Part shown: in pieces, positions 8,098 through 16,843 of the stretch
Layout: every line of letters begins with the position of its first letter
Numbering within the stretch: the first letter of the stretch is position 1
From: Microvirga soli
Lineage (GTDB): Bacteria; Pseudomonadota; Alphaproteobacteria; Rhizobiales; Beijerinckiaceae
Reading direction: 5' to 3'
DNA: 64,000 nucleotides
NCBI RefSeq assembly: GCF_016734765.1
Contig: NZ_JAERQE010000011.1
Location: forward strand, 85,444-149,443
Translations under genes and position numbers: made by a program
The notes under the pieces: generated by a model
Told to the model about the DNA's origin: nothing
Seen by the model: only the letters and a program-made list of their open reading frames with translations
Database searches by the model: none

Positions 8098-8697
8098 ATG
8101 TCTGAGACTGAACGAGAGATAAACCCGAACTATGATACCGGCCGTTGGGTGTGTGTGGCATGCTGGACGGAGGGACTAGGTAGCCTTCCTTGTGCCTGCC
8201 CCTCGTGCGGCAGCGTTCGACTGTGGGCAACAGCAAACGCTGGATCCGTCCATTTCCGCTCAATGCAGGATTGCTTTTACGACTATCTTGGAGCCGCAGT
8301 GGCAAAGCATGGGATATGGATAGGAGAGATGCTCGGTGACGGCTTCACCCGAGTTGCCCCTACGCCCCGTATCGCGACGGAAGCCGCCATTTCGGCCGTC
8401 GAAATGAGAAGGACCACGTCTCCACTCCTCCTGGAGGAAGGAGGCGGCCCGTCCGAGTCGGAGCTTTCGGCAGCTCCGACCCTTGTCAACTGGCACCTTT
8501 CCCTTGGCTCAGACAATCGCATTCGGGCAGCTGGCCGAGTCCGCTTCGGGACGACAGAGCAAACCTCAGTCATCAGCACAACAGCCGTGATCCTGCTGGA
8601 TCCTGCTTTGAGGTGGTTGCGGACTCTCACCACGGTGTACAACTTAGGTCGAGGCTATCCACTAATCCACGGCGTCCAGAGCGCCGAGAACGCATGA
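8098..8697 (+). CDS. Zinc ribbon fused to a DUF6634-like domain
   Basis: A 199-residue protein. The N-terminus carries a zinc ribbon (C19, C22, C32/C34, C37 in CVAC...CACPSC). The C-terminal part (125-185) repeats the layout of the 6227-6559 protein: SAAPTLVNW, AAGRV, STTAVILLDP, RTLTTVYNLG. The two were probably derived from a common domain. Start: ATG 8098 with AAGGAGG upstream; an in-frame ATG at 8044 lies in the hairpin region. Its stop overlaps an ATG (ATGA at 8694) that opens a 34-residue frame of doubtful value. Confidence 0.6.
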   Translation: MSETEREINPNYDTGRWVCVACWTEGLGSLPCACPSCGSVRLWATANAGSVHFRSMQDCFYDYLGAAVAKHGIWIGEMLGDGFTRVAPTPRIATEAAISAVEMRRTTSPLLLEEGGGPSESELSAAPTLVNWHLSLGSDNRIRAAGRVRFGTTEQTSVISTTAVILLDPALRWLRTLTTVYNLGRGYPLIHGVQSAENA

Positions 8698-8977
8698 TTG
8701 AGGCTCAGTTCGCTCAGCAATGCCGAGGAGGCAAGCGACGCTGGGAGAAACGGTTCGGTCCTCCGCTACCGCCAACAGGGAGCGGGAGATCCGATTAGAT
8801 AATTGATTAGCCCAGCGGCAGAGGACCGTATCTCAGTCGCGCTTTCCAAGTCCAGCTTCGAAGATCGGCGTTCCAAACCTCACTCCTCTTGATGAGATCG
8901 GCACCCTCTTGGATCAGAGCGAGCACGGTCAGCTCTGCTGGAATGTCTCAGGGCTCACTTACTGAAGGAACTAGTCC

Positions 8978-9217
8978 ATGCCAAAAGAGAAACAGACTGC
9001 CTCGATACCATCTATCCGCCCATTCAAACCTTTTAATCTCGGTAAGCATCTCGATAGGCAGCGAGGAGCGGCTTCTCCACCAATTCTAGCCATTGATGGG
9101 CACGAGGTTGTGACTGAGCTTCACCCAGAATTTCGATCATTTCTTCAAACACTTGGACGTTGGTCGGCACGAAAAGCCCTACGGAATGGCGACCTATCAT
9201 CCAATGATCAGCACTGA
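8978..9217 (+). CDS. Possible small gene, unknown
   Basis: A 79-residue frame with a GAAGGA sequence about 9 bp before the ATG. It starts MPKEKQTASIPSIRPFKPFN and contains the plausible globular stretch PPILAIDGHEVVTELHPEFRSFLQTLGRW. No domain recognised. It lies in a gene-poor stretch and might be a gene remnant. Confidence 0.3.
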   Translation: MPKEKQTASIPSIRPFKPFNLGKHLDRQRGAASPPILAIDGHEVVTELHPEFRSFLQTLGRWSARKALRNGDLSSNDQH

Positions 9218-10450
9218 CCGCGTAAAGTGATGCCTTGAGCAGTCAAGTTCCTTTGCTCATAATGGAGCTAGGGACCGAAGCCTAACGTGGGCGGCTGTCC
9301 AACAGGTACGCTCAGACTTAGCGCCCTTGGACTTGGTCGATGTGGCTTTTGGTGGGGCTCAACCGTGCCAGTGTCGGTTTCCGGCAGAACCTATCTCGAT
9401 GTTGCCCCGAACGGAATGAACGTCATCAGGGGCAGCTTATGACGAGCGCTAGATCAGCCAATTTGTAACGTACGTGCTTTAGCCTCGGCTTACCAGCTGG
9501 GCTTCGAACGCGAACTCCCATGTAAGCACCAGAGACTTGGTTCTGGAAAAAAGCCTGCTCAATCGCGAACATTACGTGACGCATATTCCTGAATGAGCAC
9601 CTTTTCTTCCCATCCAACAAACTATTGATGTTACTGCGATATCAACTTTTTGTACCACCGTGCTGATTGTGGCATCGCCTTCAATCGACGGGATCAGACA
9701 CATTCTGATCCTAACCCAAGCCCTGATCTCCCCGCTCCCGGTGGTGCGAGTACCCACGCTGTAGGTCTCACTACAACGCGTGCTCGGGTGTCGCTATGCA
9801 GGAGGTGGGCTGTCAATGCCTGCCGATTGCAAACCACGACGAGGCGCAACCATGCTTTTGAGATGAGTGGCATCGAGGCTAAGCCTAGCGTGATGAAGCC
9901 ACAGGCCGCGATAGGTATGTGGGTAATGCTGGTCTCTGAAGGTGCGTCAATTTTCACGACCACATTTCTCGGGAATCTTGAAAGATCAAGTTTTCATGTT
10001 CACGACCCACTCTGGCCTCGAAGCGGCATCGCGTCTACATCAGCCTCCCATTGCGTGTACCAGCCTCTCTAGACCTAATGCTGGATCAAACGGCAGAGGC
10101 GTCACAAGGCTTGATCAGAATCCCCTGGTCTCGTGGAAGAGGCAATTGTGCGGGATTTGAAGCCTTGTTCATTCGCGGGGCAACATGTCGTGCTTTTTCC
10201 TAGTGCCGTTCTTCTCACTGACACCTGAGTTTGCCTGCTAGGGTGTAGGGTCCGTTCGTCGCGGCACTATCGGGGAACAGATTTCGCACAACTGCTTGGC
10301 CCCTCGTGGCTTGATGGGAGAGGAAGAGCAATCGAGGTCGTGGCCTACCCGCTCCTAAGAGCAGCGCCTCGCAGCCCCCGACCTTGAGACCATAAGGTCA
10401 ACCCTATCTTCCAGATCCAGCTTTGGATGCGTTGCAGTGACGGATTATGT
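9218..10450. other. Gene-poor stretch, no supported gene
   Basis: About 1.2 kb between the small frame at 8978 and the serine recombinase. Several short frames exist on both strands, but none shows a ribosome binding site plus protein-like composition. I saw no tRNA, hairpin terminator or tandem repeat. Base composition is lower in GC than the core. It may be decayed element DNA next to the recombinase. Confidence 0.4.
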
Positions 10451-12328
10451 CTACCGTACCTTTGGCTTCTTCTTTGCCATCGTTGGATAATGTCGCCCCA
10501 AGACTGGTCCCTTGGGAAGAAACGTCACTTCACCCTCGTATCGGATCCGTAGCGGGGGGTGATCGGTGTCCTTCTCACCGTCGAAAGGCTCAACTGCCAA
10601 CGTGCCGGCATTTGCGTCGTAGACGTAAATGACTCCGCTGGGCATTCCAGTTCCGCCGGCAATCGCATGTAGCGAGCCCTGGATTTCTAGCTGAAACCTT
10701 CTCGCACGCGGCTCACGCCTGATGACGGCCTTAAACATGGCCTTAAATTTCCTGACGGCGCTTAGTGTTTCAGGATCCTTAATCTGCTTAAGATCGTACG
10801 GAAGATCCTTCAACAAGTCGCTCAGGCTTTCCGCGTAGCTTGCCAACTGAGATGCGACAACCCTCTTTGCGCGCCCGCTCTTCGCAGAAGCAACGATCTT
10901 CTCTAAACGATCTATCTCCTCCTTGATGCGAGTTCGCTTTTGTTCGAGATATTTGCGCTCATCGTCGTCACAATCATTGACGATGAGCTTGTCGAAGACC
11001 GCAATTTTCTCAGCCTTCAGGCGCTTGAGGTTTTTTTCCGCCGAGGCCAGGCTGTGTCCGAGACCTTTTTGCGCCTGTTCGATCTCAAGATTTTGGTGAC
11101 GCTCAAATTCTGCGCTGGCTCGTGGATCCATCAGGAAGCGCTGGACCGCCTCAAGCATGCCACGACTAAGATCCTCGTCCGGCACGCCAAGCGGCCGTGT
11201 GCAGACCCGCTCGTTCTGCCCATCCACCTTCCGATCCCTGCTTCCCCAACAAACCCAGCGCGAGCGTTCAGGTCCAAACCGGCTATCTGCCACCATGGTA
11301 CAAGTCCGCCCACACTCGCAGGTTAGTCGTCCTGTCCACAGGCGCTCTTGCGCGCCAGCCCGCTTTCTTTGAGCCGCCTTGATCTCCGCTCGCTTGGCTT
11401 GGGCAGCATCCCAAAGCTCTTCTGAGACCAAGGGCTCAATGTGTTGCCACCGATAGTTGGCTTCTGGCCCTTCAACGAGTTCCCTTTTTCCGCTGAGCGG
11501 ATTCTTGAACACCTTGTAATACCCTGCTCGCCGTGTGCCTTTGTACGCCGGGTTCGGCACAATCGCGCTCATTATCGTATTAGGGTTCCAAGCCTCTGCG
11601 CGAGGAGGACGGACGCGCCGTTCCATCAAAGTTTTGCAAATTTCGGGACCGGTTAATCCGTCGGCCACCGCTCGGAACAGCCAAACCACATGCTCAGCGA
11701 GTGCGGGGTCCGGCTTGAGAAATTTCATAGGCTTGTTGCCGACCTGATCCCATCCGTCCGCTAGGAGAAAGCCCCAAGGAGCTGGCCACATGGCATGACC
11801 TCGTTCGAAGTGCGCCCTCTTCCCGCCCTGAACGCGGTTGAAGAAAATTTTGAGCTCCTCGCGGGCAACAAGCACTTTGATGCCGGCTACGAATGGATCG
11901 AGGTGGCCAGAGTCTGCAGCGATAACTTCAATGTCTTTTGATCTGCAAACATCAAAAATTCGTTCGATAGCCGAACTTACGCGTGCAGCACGCGATGCCT
12001 CTGCCAGATAAATTCGCTTGAACTTACCGGACATGGCATCTTCCAGCATCTTGCGCAGACCTGGCCTTTCTCGGTCGTCGACAGTGCCGCTCATGTCGTC
12101 GATGTAGCGAGCTATGAGGACGTCATCTGGGCGCAGCGCACGGGCCAGCGAGCAATCCGCAATCTGACGCTCTAGAGACAACCCGGAGTTGAGAGTGCTG
12201 TCACTTAGCCTCGCATACTCAACAACTGGAACCTGTGATGGCAAGCACTTTACTGGAAAGTAAGTAACGTTACCTTCCGGAAGCTGGAGCTTCTTCCTGA
12301 CATCCCTCATGCCGCTCAGATCCATCAT
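10451..12328 (-). CDS. Large serine recombinase (site-specific integrase)
   Basis: A 625-residue serine recombinase that would cut and rejoin DNA at attachment sites. The resolvase domain starts about residue 36 with VEYARLSDST (nucleophile probably Ser42) and continues through SLERQIADC and RIYLAEASRAAR. The recombinase domain has GWDQVGNKPMKF..., EICKTLMERRVRPP and NPAYKGTRRAGY. A zinc ribbon follows (LTCECGRTC...WVC), then a long coiled coil (about 425-510). It is divergent from the repressor at 12451. It may integrate the element that carries the 3.5-8.7 kb cassette; I could not find its attachment sites. Confidence 0.85.
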   Translation of the reverse strand: MMDLSGMRDVRKKLQLPEGNVTYFPVKCLPSQVPVVEYARLSDSTLNSGLSLERQIADCSLARALRPDDVLIARYIDDMSGTVDDRERPGLRKMLEDAMSGKFKRIYLAEASRAARVSSAIERIFDVCRSKDIEVIAADSGHLDPFVAGIKVLVAREELKIFFNRVQGGKRAHFERGHAMWPAPWGFLLADGWDQVGNKPMKFLKPDPALAEHVVWLFRAVADGLTGPEICKTLMERRVRPPRAEAWNPNTIMSAIVPNPAYKGTRRAGYYKVFKNPLSGKRELVEGPEANYRWQHIEPLVSEELWDAAQAKRAEIKAAQRKRAGAQERLWTGRLTCECGRTCTMVADSRFGPERSRWVCWGSRDRKVDGQNERVCTRPLGVPDEDLSRGMLEAVQRFLMDPRASAEFERHQNLEIEQAQKGLGHSLASAEKNLKRLKAEKIAVFDKLIVNDCDDDERKYLEQKRTRIKEEIDRLEKIVASAKSGRAKRVVASQLASYAESLSDLLKDLPYDLKQIKDPETLSAVRKFKAMFKAVIRREPRARRFQLEIQGSLHAIAGGTGMPSGVIYVYDANAGTLAVEPFDGEKDTDHPPLRIRYEGEVTFLPKGPVLGRHYPTMAKKKPKVR

Positions 12329-12344
12329 TGTTTTGTGTTACGCT

Positions 12345-12358
12345 ACATGTACAATATG
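12345..12358. promoter_or_regulatory. Candidate promoter/operator between recombinase and repressor
   Basis: The 122-bp divergent region contains TACATGTACAATATGG around 12345-12358, with ATTGT upstream giving an ATTGT...ACAAT pair. A TGTACAA core also occurs before the cassette at 3875 and at 18,420. The role as operator for the repressor at 12451 is inferred from position. Confidence 0.25.
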
Positions 12359-12450
12359 GCTGTGGGCGATGGGAGTCAATGCTCTTCTGTGTCGGCTCCT
12401 GCTGATCTACGAGTAAATTAAAGCTCGTACCGAATACCGTCTGTTGCGGA

Positions 12451-13494
12451 TTGAGAGTGGGAAACCTAGTGAACAAAGCTCGGCTCTACGGCAACACACT
12501 CGTCGCCGAACGTCTGAAAGCGGCGCGGAAAGCGGCAGGCTTCTCTTCAGCACGGGCTGCGGCCGCTATCCATGGCTGGCCCGAAAGCACTTACCGCAGT
12601 CACGAGGCTGGCGTGCGCGCTATTCCGAATGCCGACCTTGCTAAGTATGCCGCCGCGTTCAACATCCCTGCGGACGACCTTCGATCTGGGGACATTCCAT
12701 ATGGAGGCAGCTTCGGAGAGCCGGCGTTCTACTCTCCGGTGCCGGACACCCACGCAAATCCCCAGGCAGATCGCAGCTCCAATGCCAAGCGCAAATATAG
12801 GTCGCCTAATCACCAGCTGATCAGCGCGCGTTTAGCGGCAGGCTTCAAAACTGCGGCGGCTGCCGCGGATCGGTATGGGTGGCGGCGCTCGACCTACTTT
12901 GCCCATGAAAATGGACAGAACCAAGTCACCAAAGACATTGCAGAACTCTATGGTTACGCTTTTGGTGTGGACCCCGCCTGGATCCTGGGCCGGGAAGATG
13001 CAGATAAACCAAGCTCGACCCAAGCACGGCATCCGGACGAGGTGCGACAATGGCAAGAGGCATTGGAGCACCGTCAGCGTGTTTCTCGTGAAAGCGGCCT
13101 AGATCCCCGTCTGCAATTCTTACCAGAATTCCCCACTACGACTTTGGCTCTCGCTAACACCGAGACCACAATCAAATGGTCGCAAAAGACTACTGGTCGT
13201 TCTTGGGGCATTCCAGCCGACTACCTTGATGAGGTGATTAACGCCGACCCAGGATCTTTGGTGTTTGCGGCTCTGAACCTACCGGACACGAGGCTAGGAT
13301 TGCAGCCGGGAGATCGGGTGTTGATCGATACTTCAGACCGAGATCTGGGCACGAGCGAGCCTTTTGCCAGGGTTAATCCAGACGGCCTCCTAGCCGTGGT
13401 TTGGCCGGCGGGCGGATCAGAACCAGCCTCAATCTCCGGTGTTGTTGGGAGGATCGTCGCCTTTATAGCCCGTCCACGGCATGGCGCGGCCTGA
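12451..13494 (+). CDS. LexA/CI-like repressor with two HTH domains
   Basis: Up to 347 residues; candidate starts are TTG 12451, GTG 12457 and GTG 12469. Two related HTH domains are present: LVAERLKAARKAAGFSSARA (about 17-36) continuing to PADDL, and ISARLAAGFKTAAAAADRYG (about 119-138) continuing to DPAWIL. They share the pattern (A)R..AGF..A.AAA...GW..STY..HE.G. The C-terminus has the S24/LexA fold end (LQPGDRVLIDTSDRD, VVGRIVAFI), but the position of the catalytic serine reads ALNLPDTRLG, so self-cleavage is doubtful. It is divergent from the recombinase and probably controls it. Confidence 0.7.
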   Translation: MRVGNLVNKARLYGNTLVAERLKAARKAAGFSSARAAAAIHGWPESTYRSHEAGVRAIPNADLAKYAAAFNIPADDLRSGDIPYGGSFGEPAFYSPVPDTHANPQADRSSNAKRKYRSPNHQLISARLAAGFKTAAAAADRYGWRRSTYFAHENGQNQVTKDIAELYGYAFGVDPAWILGREDADKPSSTQARHPDEVRQWQEALEHRQRVSRESGLDPRLQFLPEFPTTTLALANTETTIKWSQKTTGRSWGIPADYLDEVINADPGSLVFAALNLPDTRLGLQPGDRVLIDTSDRDLGTSEPFARVNPDGLLAVVWPAGGSEPASISGVVGRIVAFIARPRHGAA

Positions 13495-13512
13495 GCAGCC
13501 GGGTACCATTCC

Positions 13513-14628
13513 TCAGGTTGTAGGTGTCAGACCTCTCGCATCAATGATCCGCCCTGAGACCTGATCGCTGTTCGCGTTCGCCTGCCAAAATTCGAATAGG
13601 TCAAGTCCTTGGTCAAGGAGTTCGTGGTGAACCACCTGCTCGGTCTCCTCCTCGTCATAGGGCGCGGCTAATCCCGCGAGGGTTCCGGCGTCGCCAAGCA
13701 CGATATAATCGAACCGCTTCAGGTCGCCAGCGGCGGGACTGGCGATACCGCGCGGGATCGGCAGCTTCGCGCCCGGGTTCAATCCGATGCGGTAAATCTC
13801 AGGCCCCACCACTTCATAATAGGCTGGCTCCGGATGCACCCAAGGATGAAAGAGAAGGTGTTGTGGCGAGAGGCACCGGCTTGGCACCTCGACCGTAACC
13901 GTATGGGTGCGCCCGCTGGTGTCCGCGCGGTAGACGGTGAGTTCCAGCACCTCCTCAATGGGCCGGTCGGAAGTGGTCTGGAGTAGGATCTTTCCGTCGG
14001 AGGCCATGGCGATGCGGCTCAGGTCATCTGGTGTTTCTATCCTGGGGAGGCTGGTGGCGTAGACCGAGGCGACATTAACCAGTTCCCGCGAACCCCGGAG
14101 GTTCCAAGCGGATGCCCAGAGCTCCTGCGAGCCCCGAATGCTGCTATAGGCCTGTGCGTTTGTGTGATGGAACAGCGACAGCGCAAAGTCACCATCGTCC
14201 AAGCGGCGACATCTCCCGGCTGCGTGATGGGCCAAGCGCTCTGGTCCTTTGATCTCGCAGGCATAGAGCTGGGCCCCGTCAGGATAGGTGCGGACGCGGC
14301 CATCCGAGCGGATGCGGATCAACAGTCGGGCTGGGCGCGTGCCACGCGGCGACGCTACGTCGACACTGAAATCGGCTAAATCGCGATCATCCTCGCCATT
14401 GAAGGCGAGGATGCAGGGACCAAAGAACGACGGCTGAAAGAAGCGCCAAGGTCCCGCTTTCGCGAAGATCAAGTCCGGCACAAGTACACTGCCCCTTCGG
14501 CTGTGCCCGAGCCGCAGTTTGACAAACCCTGTGTAGGTTGTGGCCTCGCTTATGTCTTTGGCGGATGAAAAGCGAACGGGAATGCCTGAAAGCATCGGAG
14601 TTTCGGTGGGAAGCCTTGTATTGTCCAT
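13513..14628 (-). CDS. Unknown protein, possible ADP-ribosyltransferase-like domain
   Basis: A 371-residue protein from the ATG at 14628 (MDNTRLPTE); the frame is open to 14742 and the start is uncertain. No family recognised with certainty. The segment LSLFHHTNAQAYSSIRGSQE (150-169) resembles the first motif of ART/HYD1-like toxins, where a histidine strand is followed by a helix ending in a glycine/serine turn. Later blocks include LLFHPWVHPEPAYYEVVGPE and a C-terminal acidic stretch. It lies 191 bp downstream of the ABC-3C genes on the same strand and may be a fourth component or an independent gene. Confidence 0.5.
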   Translation of the reverse strand: MDNTRLPTETPMLSGIPVRFSSAKDISEATTYTGFVKLRLGHSRRGSVLVPDLIFAKAGPWRFFQPSFFGPCILAFNGEDDRDLADFSVDVASPRGTRPARLLIRIRSDGRVRTYPDGAQLYACEIKGPERLAHHAAGRCRRLDDGDFALSLFHHTNAQAYSSIRGSQELWASAWNLRGSRELVNVASVYATSLPRIETPDDLSRIAMASDGKILLQTTSDRPIEEVLELTVYRADTSGRTHTVTVEVPSRCLSPQHLLFHPWVHPEPAYYEVVGPEIYRIGLNPGAKLPIPRGIASPAAGDLKRFDYIVLGDAGTLAGLAAPYDEEETEQVVHHELLDQGLDLFEFWQANANSDQVSGRIIDARGLTPTT

Positions 14629-14819
14629 CTGACTTAACCCTGCATACGGTTCAGGTCCAGGCGACTGTCGCGCGCTTGTTGCGGCGGGTTCGACTCCTGT
14701 CCAAGCTCTCGGACAACATCTAGAGCCGACACCGTAACGCATCCGTCCGAACCGTCTGAATGGCGCGCCCGAGCTATTTCCGCTCCCAAATCGCCACTGG
14801 TCGACAGCGGCTCGCGCAA

Positions 14820-16595
14820 TCAGTCGAATTGGAACCCGAACAGGCCGCCGGTCTCGCTCTCATCCGAGAGGTGTGTTGGCACCACGATGAGGTTACGGTC
14901 CAGACTGTCCGGCAACGGCAGGGTGTCGAAAATATCCGAATTGAGGGTCACGATGTACTGGCCGCCGAGCCGCGTGGCGGTGGCGGCCCCCAGGTCAAGC
15001 GCATTCGCGACCTGGCGCTCATCGACACCGTCGAAAAGATGGCTGTCGTGGATGAGGAACCCTGGGCCTTTGCCCCGTCTCGACCAGATCGAAAACAGGG
15101 CATGGTCGAGGCAGAAGATCTCCATGTTGGAAATCCCACCGCCCCGGTCCCCCTGGATCGAAATACGGAATTCCGGTCCGTTCTCGGTAGCTTCCACCTC
15201 GAACTTCCCCTGCCGGTCCTCGTAGAGGAAGCTAATGGCTTCGCCTATCAGGAGGATTGCCTCGTCTAGCCGATCCCGCCGCAGGTGATGGTCTTCTTGA
15301 AGCCGACGCTTAATGCTCTTCCGGTCGATGCCAAGCTGGGTGGTTTCACTCTCCAGGGCTTCCGCGGCCTTGAAACGCTCACGCAGAGAGGCGGCCTCCG
15401 CCTCGGCGTCGGCAAGCCGCTTCTGCAGCGCCGTGAAATCCTCCAGGGCGCCGCGTCCTTCCAGCATCCGCAGGATCTCGCTGCGCTCAGCGTCCAGTTC
15501 CGCTGCCCTGGTCTCGCCCGCGACGAGCTCACGCTCGATGGCGTCGGTCTCCTCCCGGAGGCGCAGCCTGCGGTTCTCTACCACGGATTGATGAAATCGT
15601 TCGACATCCTCGAACCGACGCTTCGCACTGTCTGGAAGCTCGATCCCAACAGCCTGATAGAGACGAGTGACGTCATCCCGTTCGGGAAGACGCTCACGCT
15701 TCAGAACTTCCTGGAGGTGTGCGAGGGTTTCCCGGAGCGGGACGGCCCGGCGGGCGAGAGATTGCATTTCCGTCTTGGCGCTGACCGCTCGGCCCATCAT
15801 TTCCTGGTAGGCCTCATGGACCTGGAACCGGCTGAGTTGCTCGCGCAGCTTGGATGCCTTAGCCTCAGCGAGGACAACGGCCGGACGAAGCTCCGCCACG
15901 GTTCCGATCAGATGGCCCAGCGCTCCGCCCTTGGCCGCCTTCTTGAGCTCTTCCAGCTGGCCTTCGCGTTGCCGCACCATGTGCAAGTCGCGGGGGATGC
16001 GCCAGTCGAGCCCCAGCAGATAGGATAGGTTCACCTGCCAATCCCAGCGCTGCTGGGCCTCGGCCTGCTTCTCCGGGTGCAGGAACGCGCCCGATCCGTA
16101 ACGCCGTGCAAAGTACGCGAACAAGGCGCGGAACGATGGGGTGTAGCTCTCCTCGAAAGGCGAGCCTTTCACAACCTCGGGAAGGTCGAAGAACCGATGG
16201 GCTAGGAAGTCCTTCCACTCTTCGTTTGACACGAACTCGGCGCCCGTGTCCTTGTCCTTCTTCGTGGTCAGCCCGAAAAGCTTCGCATTGTCTCCGTCGA
16301 TGAATACTCGTGATGCCTTGGAACCGCTACGTGTGACGTCCACCTCCCGGCTGCCAATCAGGAACCGGCCGCTGAAGGTATAGGCGGCCAGCGCATCGTG
16401 GCGGAGGAGGCTGTTGGGATCTGCCTTCCCGCCTAACAGGAAGTGAATAATCTCGATCAGGCTGGTCTTTCCCGCGCTGTTGCGCGTCTGCCTCTCGTTC
16501 GAGCCCGGTGCCTTGGTCGACAGGACGACGTTGAGGCCCGGATGGAAGGTCACGCCCTTGAAGGTTGGCAGGCTACTGCTAATGGACAGGATCAT
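14820..16595 (-). CDS. ABC-3C system ATPase (DUF2326-type, SMC-like)
   Basis: A 591-residue ABC ATPase. The N-terminal lobe has MILSISSSLPTFKGVTFHPG and a Walker A of the DUF2326 type, RNSAGKTSLIEIIHFLLGG. A coiled coil spans about 200-440 (REQLSRFQVHEAYQEMM, EAEAASLRERFKAAEALESE). The C-terminal lobe has the Walker B-like GPGFLIHDSHLFDGVDERQ. This layout fits the ATPase of ABC-three-component (ABC-3C) conflict systems. Its ATG overlaps the stop of the middle component by 4 bp (ATGA), which also fixes the start at 16595. Confidence 0.8.
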   Translation of the reverse strand: MILSISSSLPTFKGVTFHPGLNVVLSTKAPGSNERQTRNSAGKTSLIEIIHFLLGGKADPNSLLRHDALAAYTFSGRFLIGSREVDVTRSGSKASRVFIDGDNAKLFGLTTKKDKDTGAEFVSNEEWKDFLAHRFFDLPEVVKGSPFEESYTPSFRALFAYFARRYGSGAFLHPEKQAEAQQRWDWQVNLSYLLGLDWRIPRDLHMVRQREGQLEELKKAAKGGALGHLIGTVAELRPAVVLAEAKASKLREQLSRFQVHEAYQEMMGRAVSAKTEMQSLARRAVPLRETLAHLQEVLKRERLPERDDVTRLYQAVGIELPDSAKRRFEDVERFHQSVVENRRLRLREETDAIERELVAGETRAAELDAERSEILRMLEGRGALEDFTALQKRLADAEAEAASLRERFKAAEALESETTQLGIDRKSIKRRLQEDHHLRRDRLDEAILLIGEAISFLYEDRQGKFEVEATENGPEFRISIQGDRGGGISNMEIFCLDHALFSIWSRRGKGPGFLIHDSHLFDGVDERQVANALDLGAATATRLGGQYIVTLNSDIFDTLPLPDSLDRNLIVVPTHLSDESETGGLFGFQFD

Positions 16596-16843
16596 GGAGC
16601 ACCCTGCCCGGGCCGCACCAGACCGTCCGCGTCCTCCACTGCATAAATCGTGTACAGGAATGTCAAGGCGAGCACGAACCAATCAAATGACAGGGGCGCC
16701 CCAGCCTGACGGCTGCCCCGTACCGCACGCACACGATCCCACAGGTCGGACACCTCGCGGGGACGATCTAACTGGGCCAGTATCTCCGCCCCAACGCCGA
16801 TCAGGGCGCGGTGGGGGGAAAGATGTTTGCCGGGAAGAATCAT
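16592..16843 (-). CDS. ABC-3C system middle component (MC6-like)
   Basis: An 83-residue protein starting MILPGKHLSPHRALIGVGAE, then REVSDLWDRVR and LSFDWFVLALTFLYTIYAVE. This short helical pattern matches what I recall of middle component 6 of ABC-3C systems. Such components are thought to link the ATPase to the effector. It overlaps both neighbours by 4 bp (16840-16843 and 16592-16595), so the three genes form one tightly coupled unit. Confidence 0.75.
   Translation of the reverse strand: MILPGKHLSPHRALIGVGAEILAQLDRPREVSDLWDRVRAVRGSRQAGAPLSFDWFVLALTFLYTIYAVEDADGLVRPGQGAP

Noticed and set aside
8810..8890. tRNA-like stretch (AGCCCAGCGGCAGAGGAC)
   Set aside because: It looks like a D-arm, but no acceptor stem, anticodon stem or T arm can be paired around it.
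14640..14715. GGGTTCGACTCC, resembling a tRNA T arm
   Set aside because: The acceptor and anticodon stems do not pair; probably chance or a degraded tRNA fragment.
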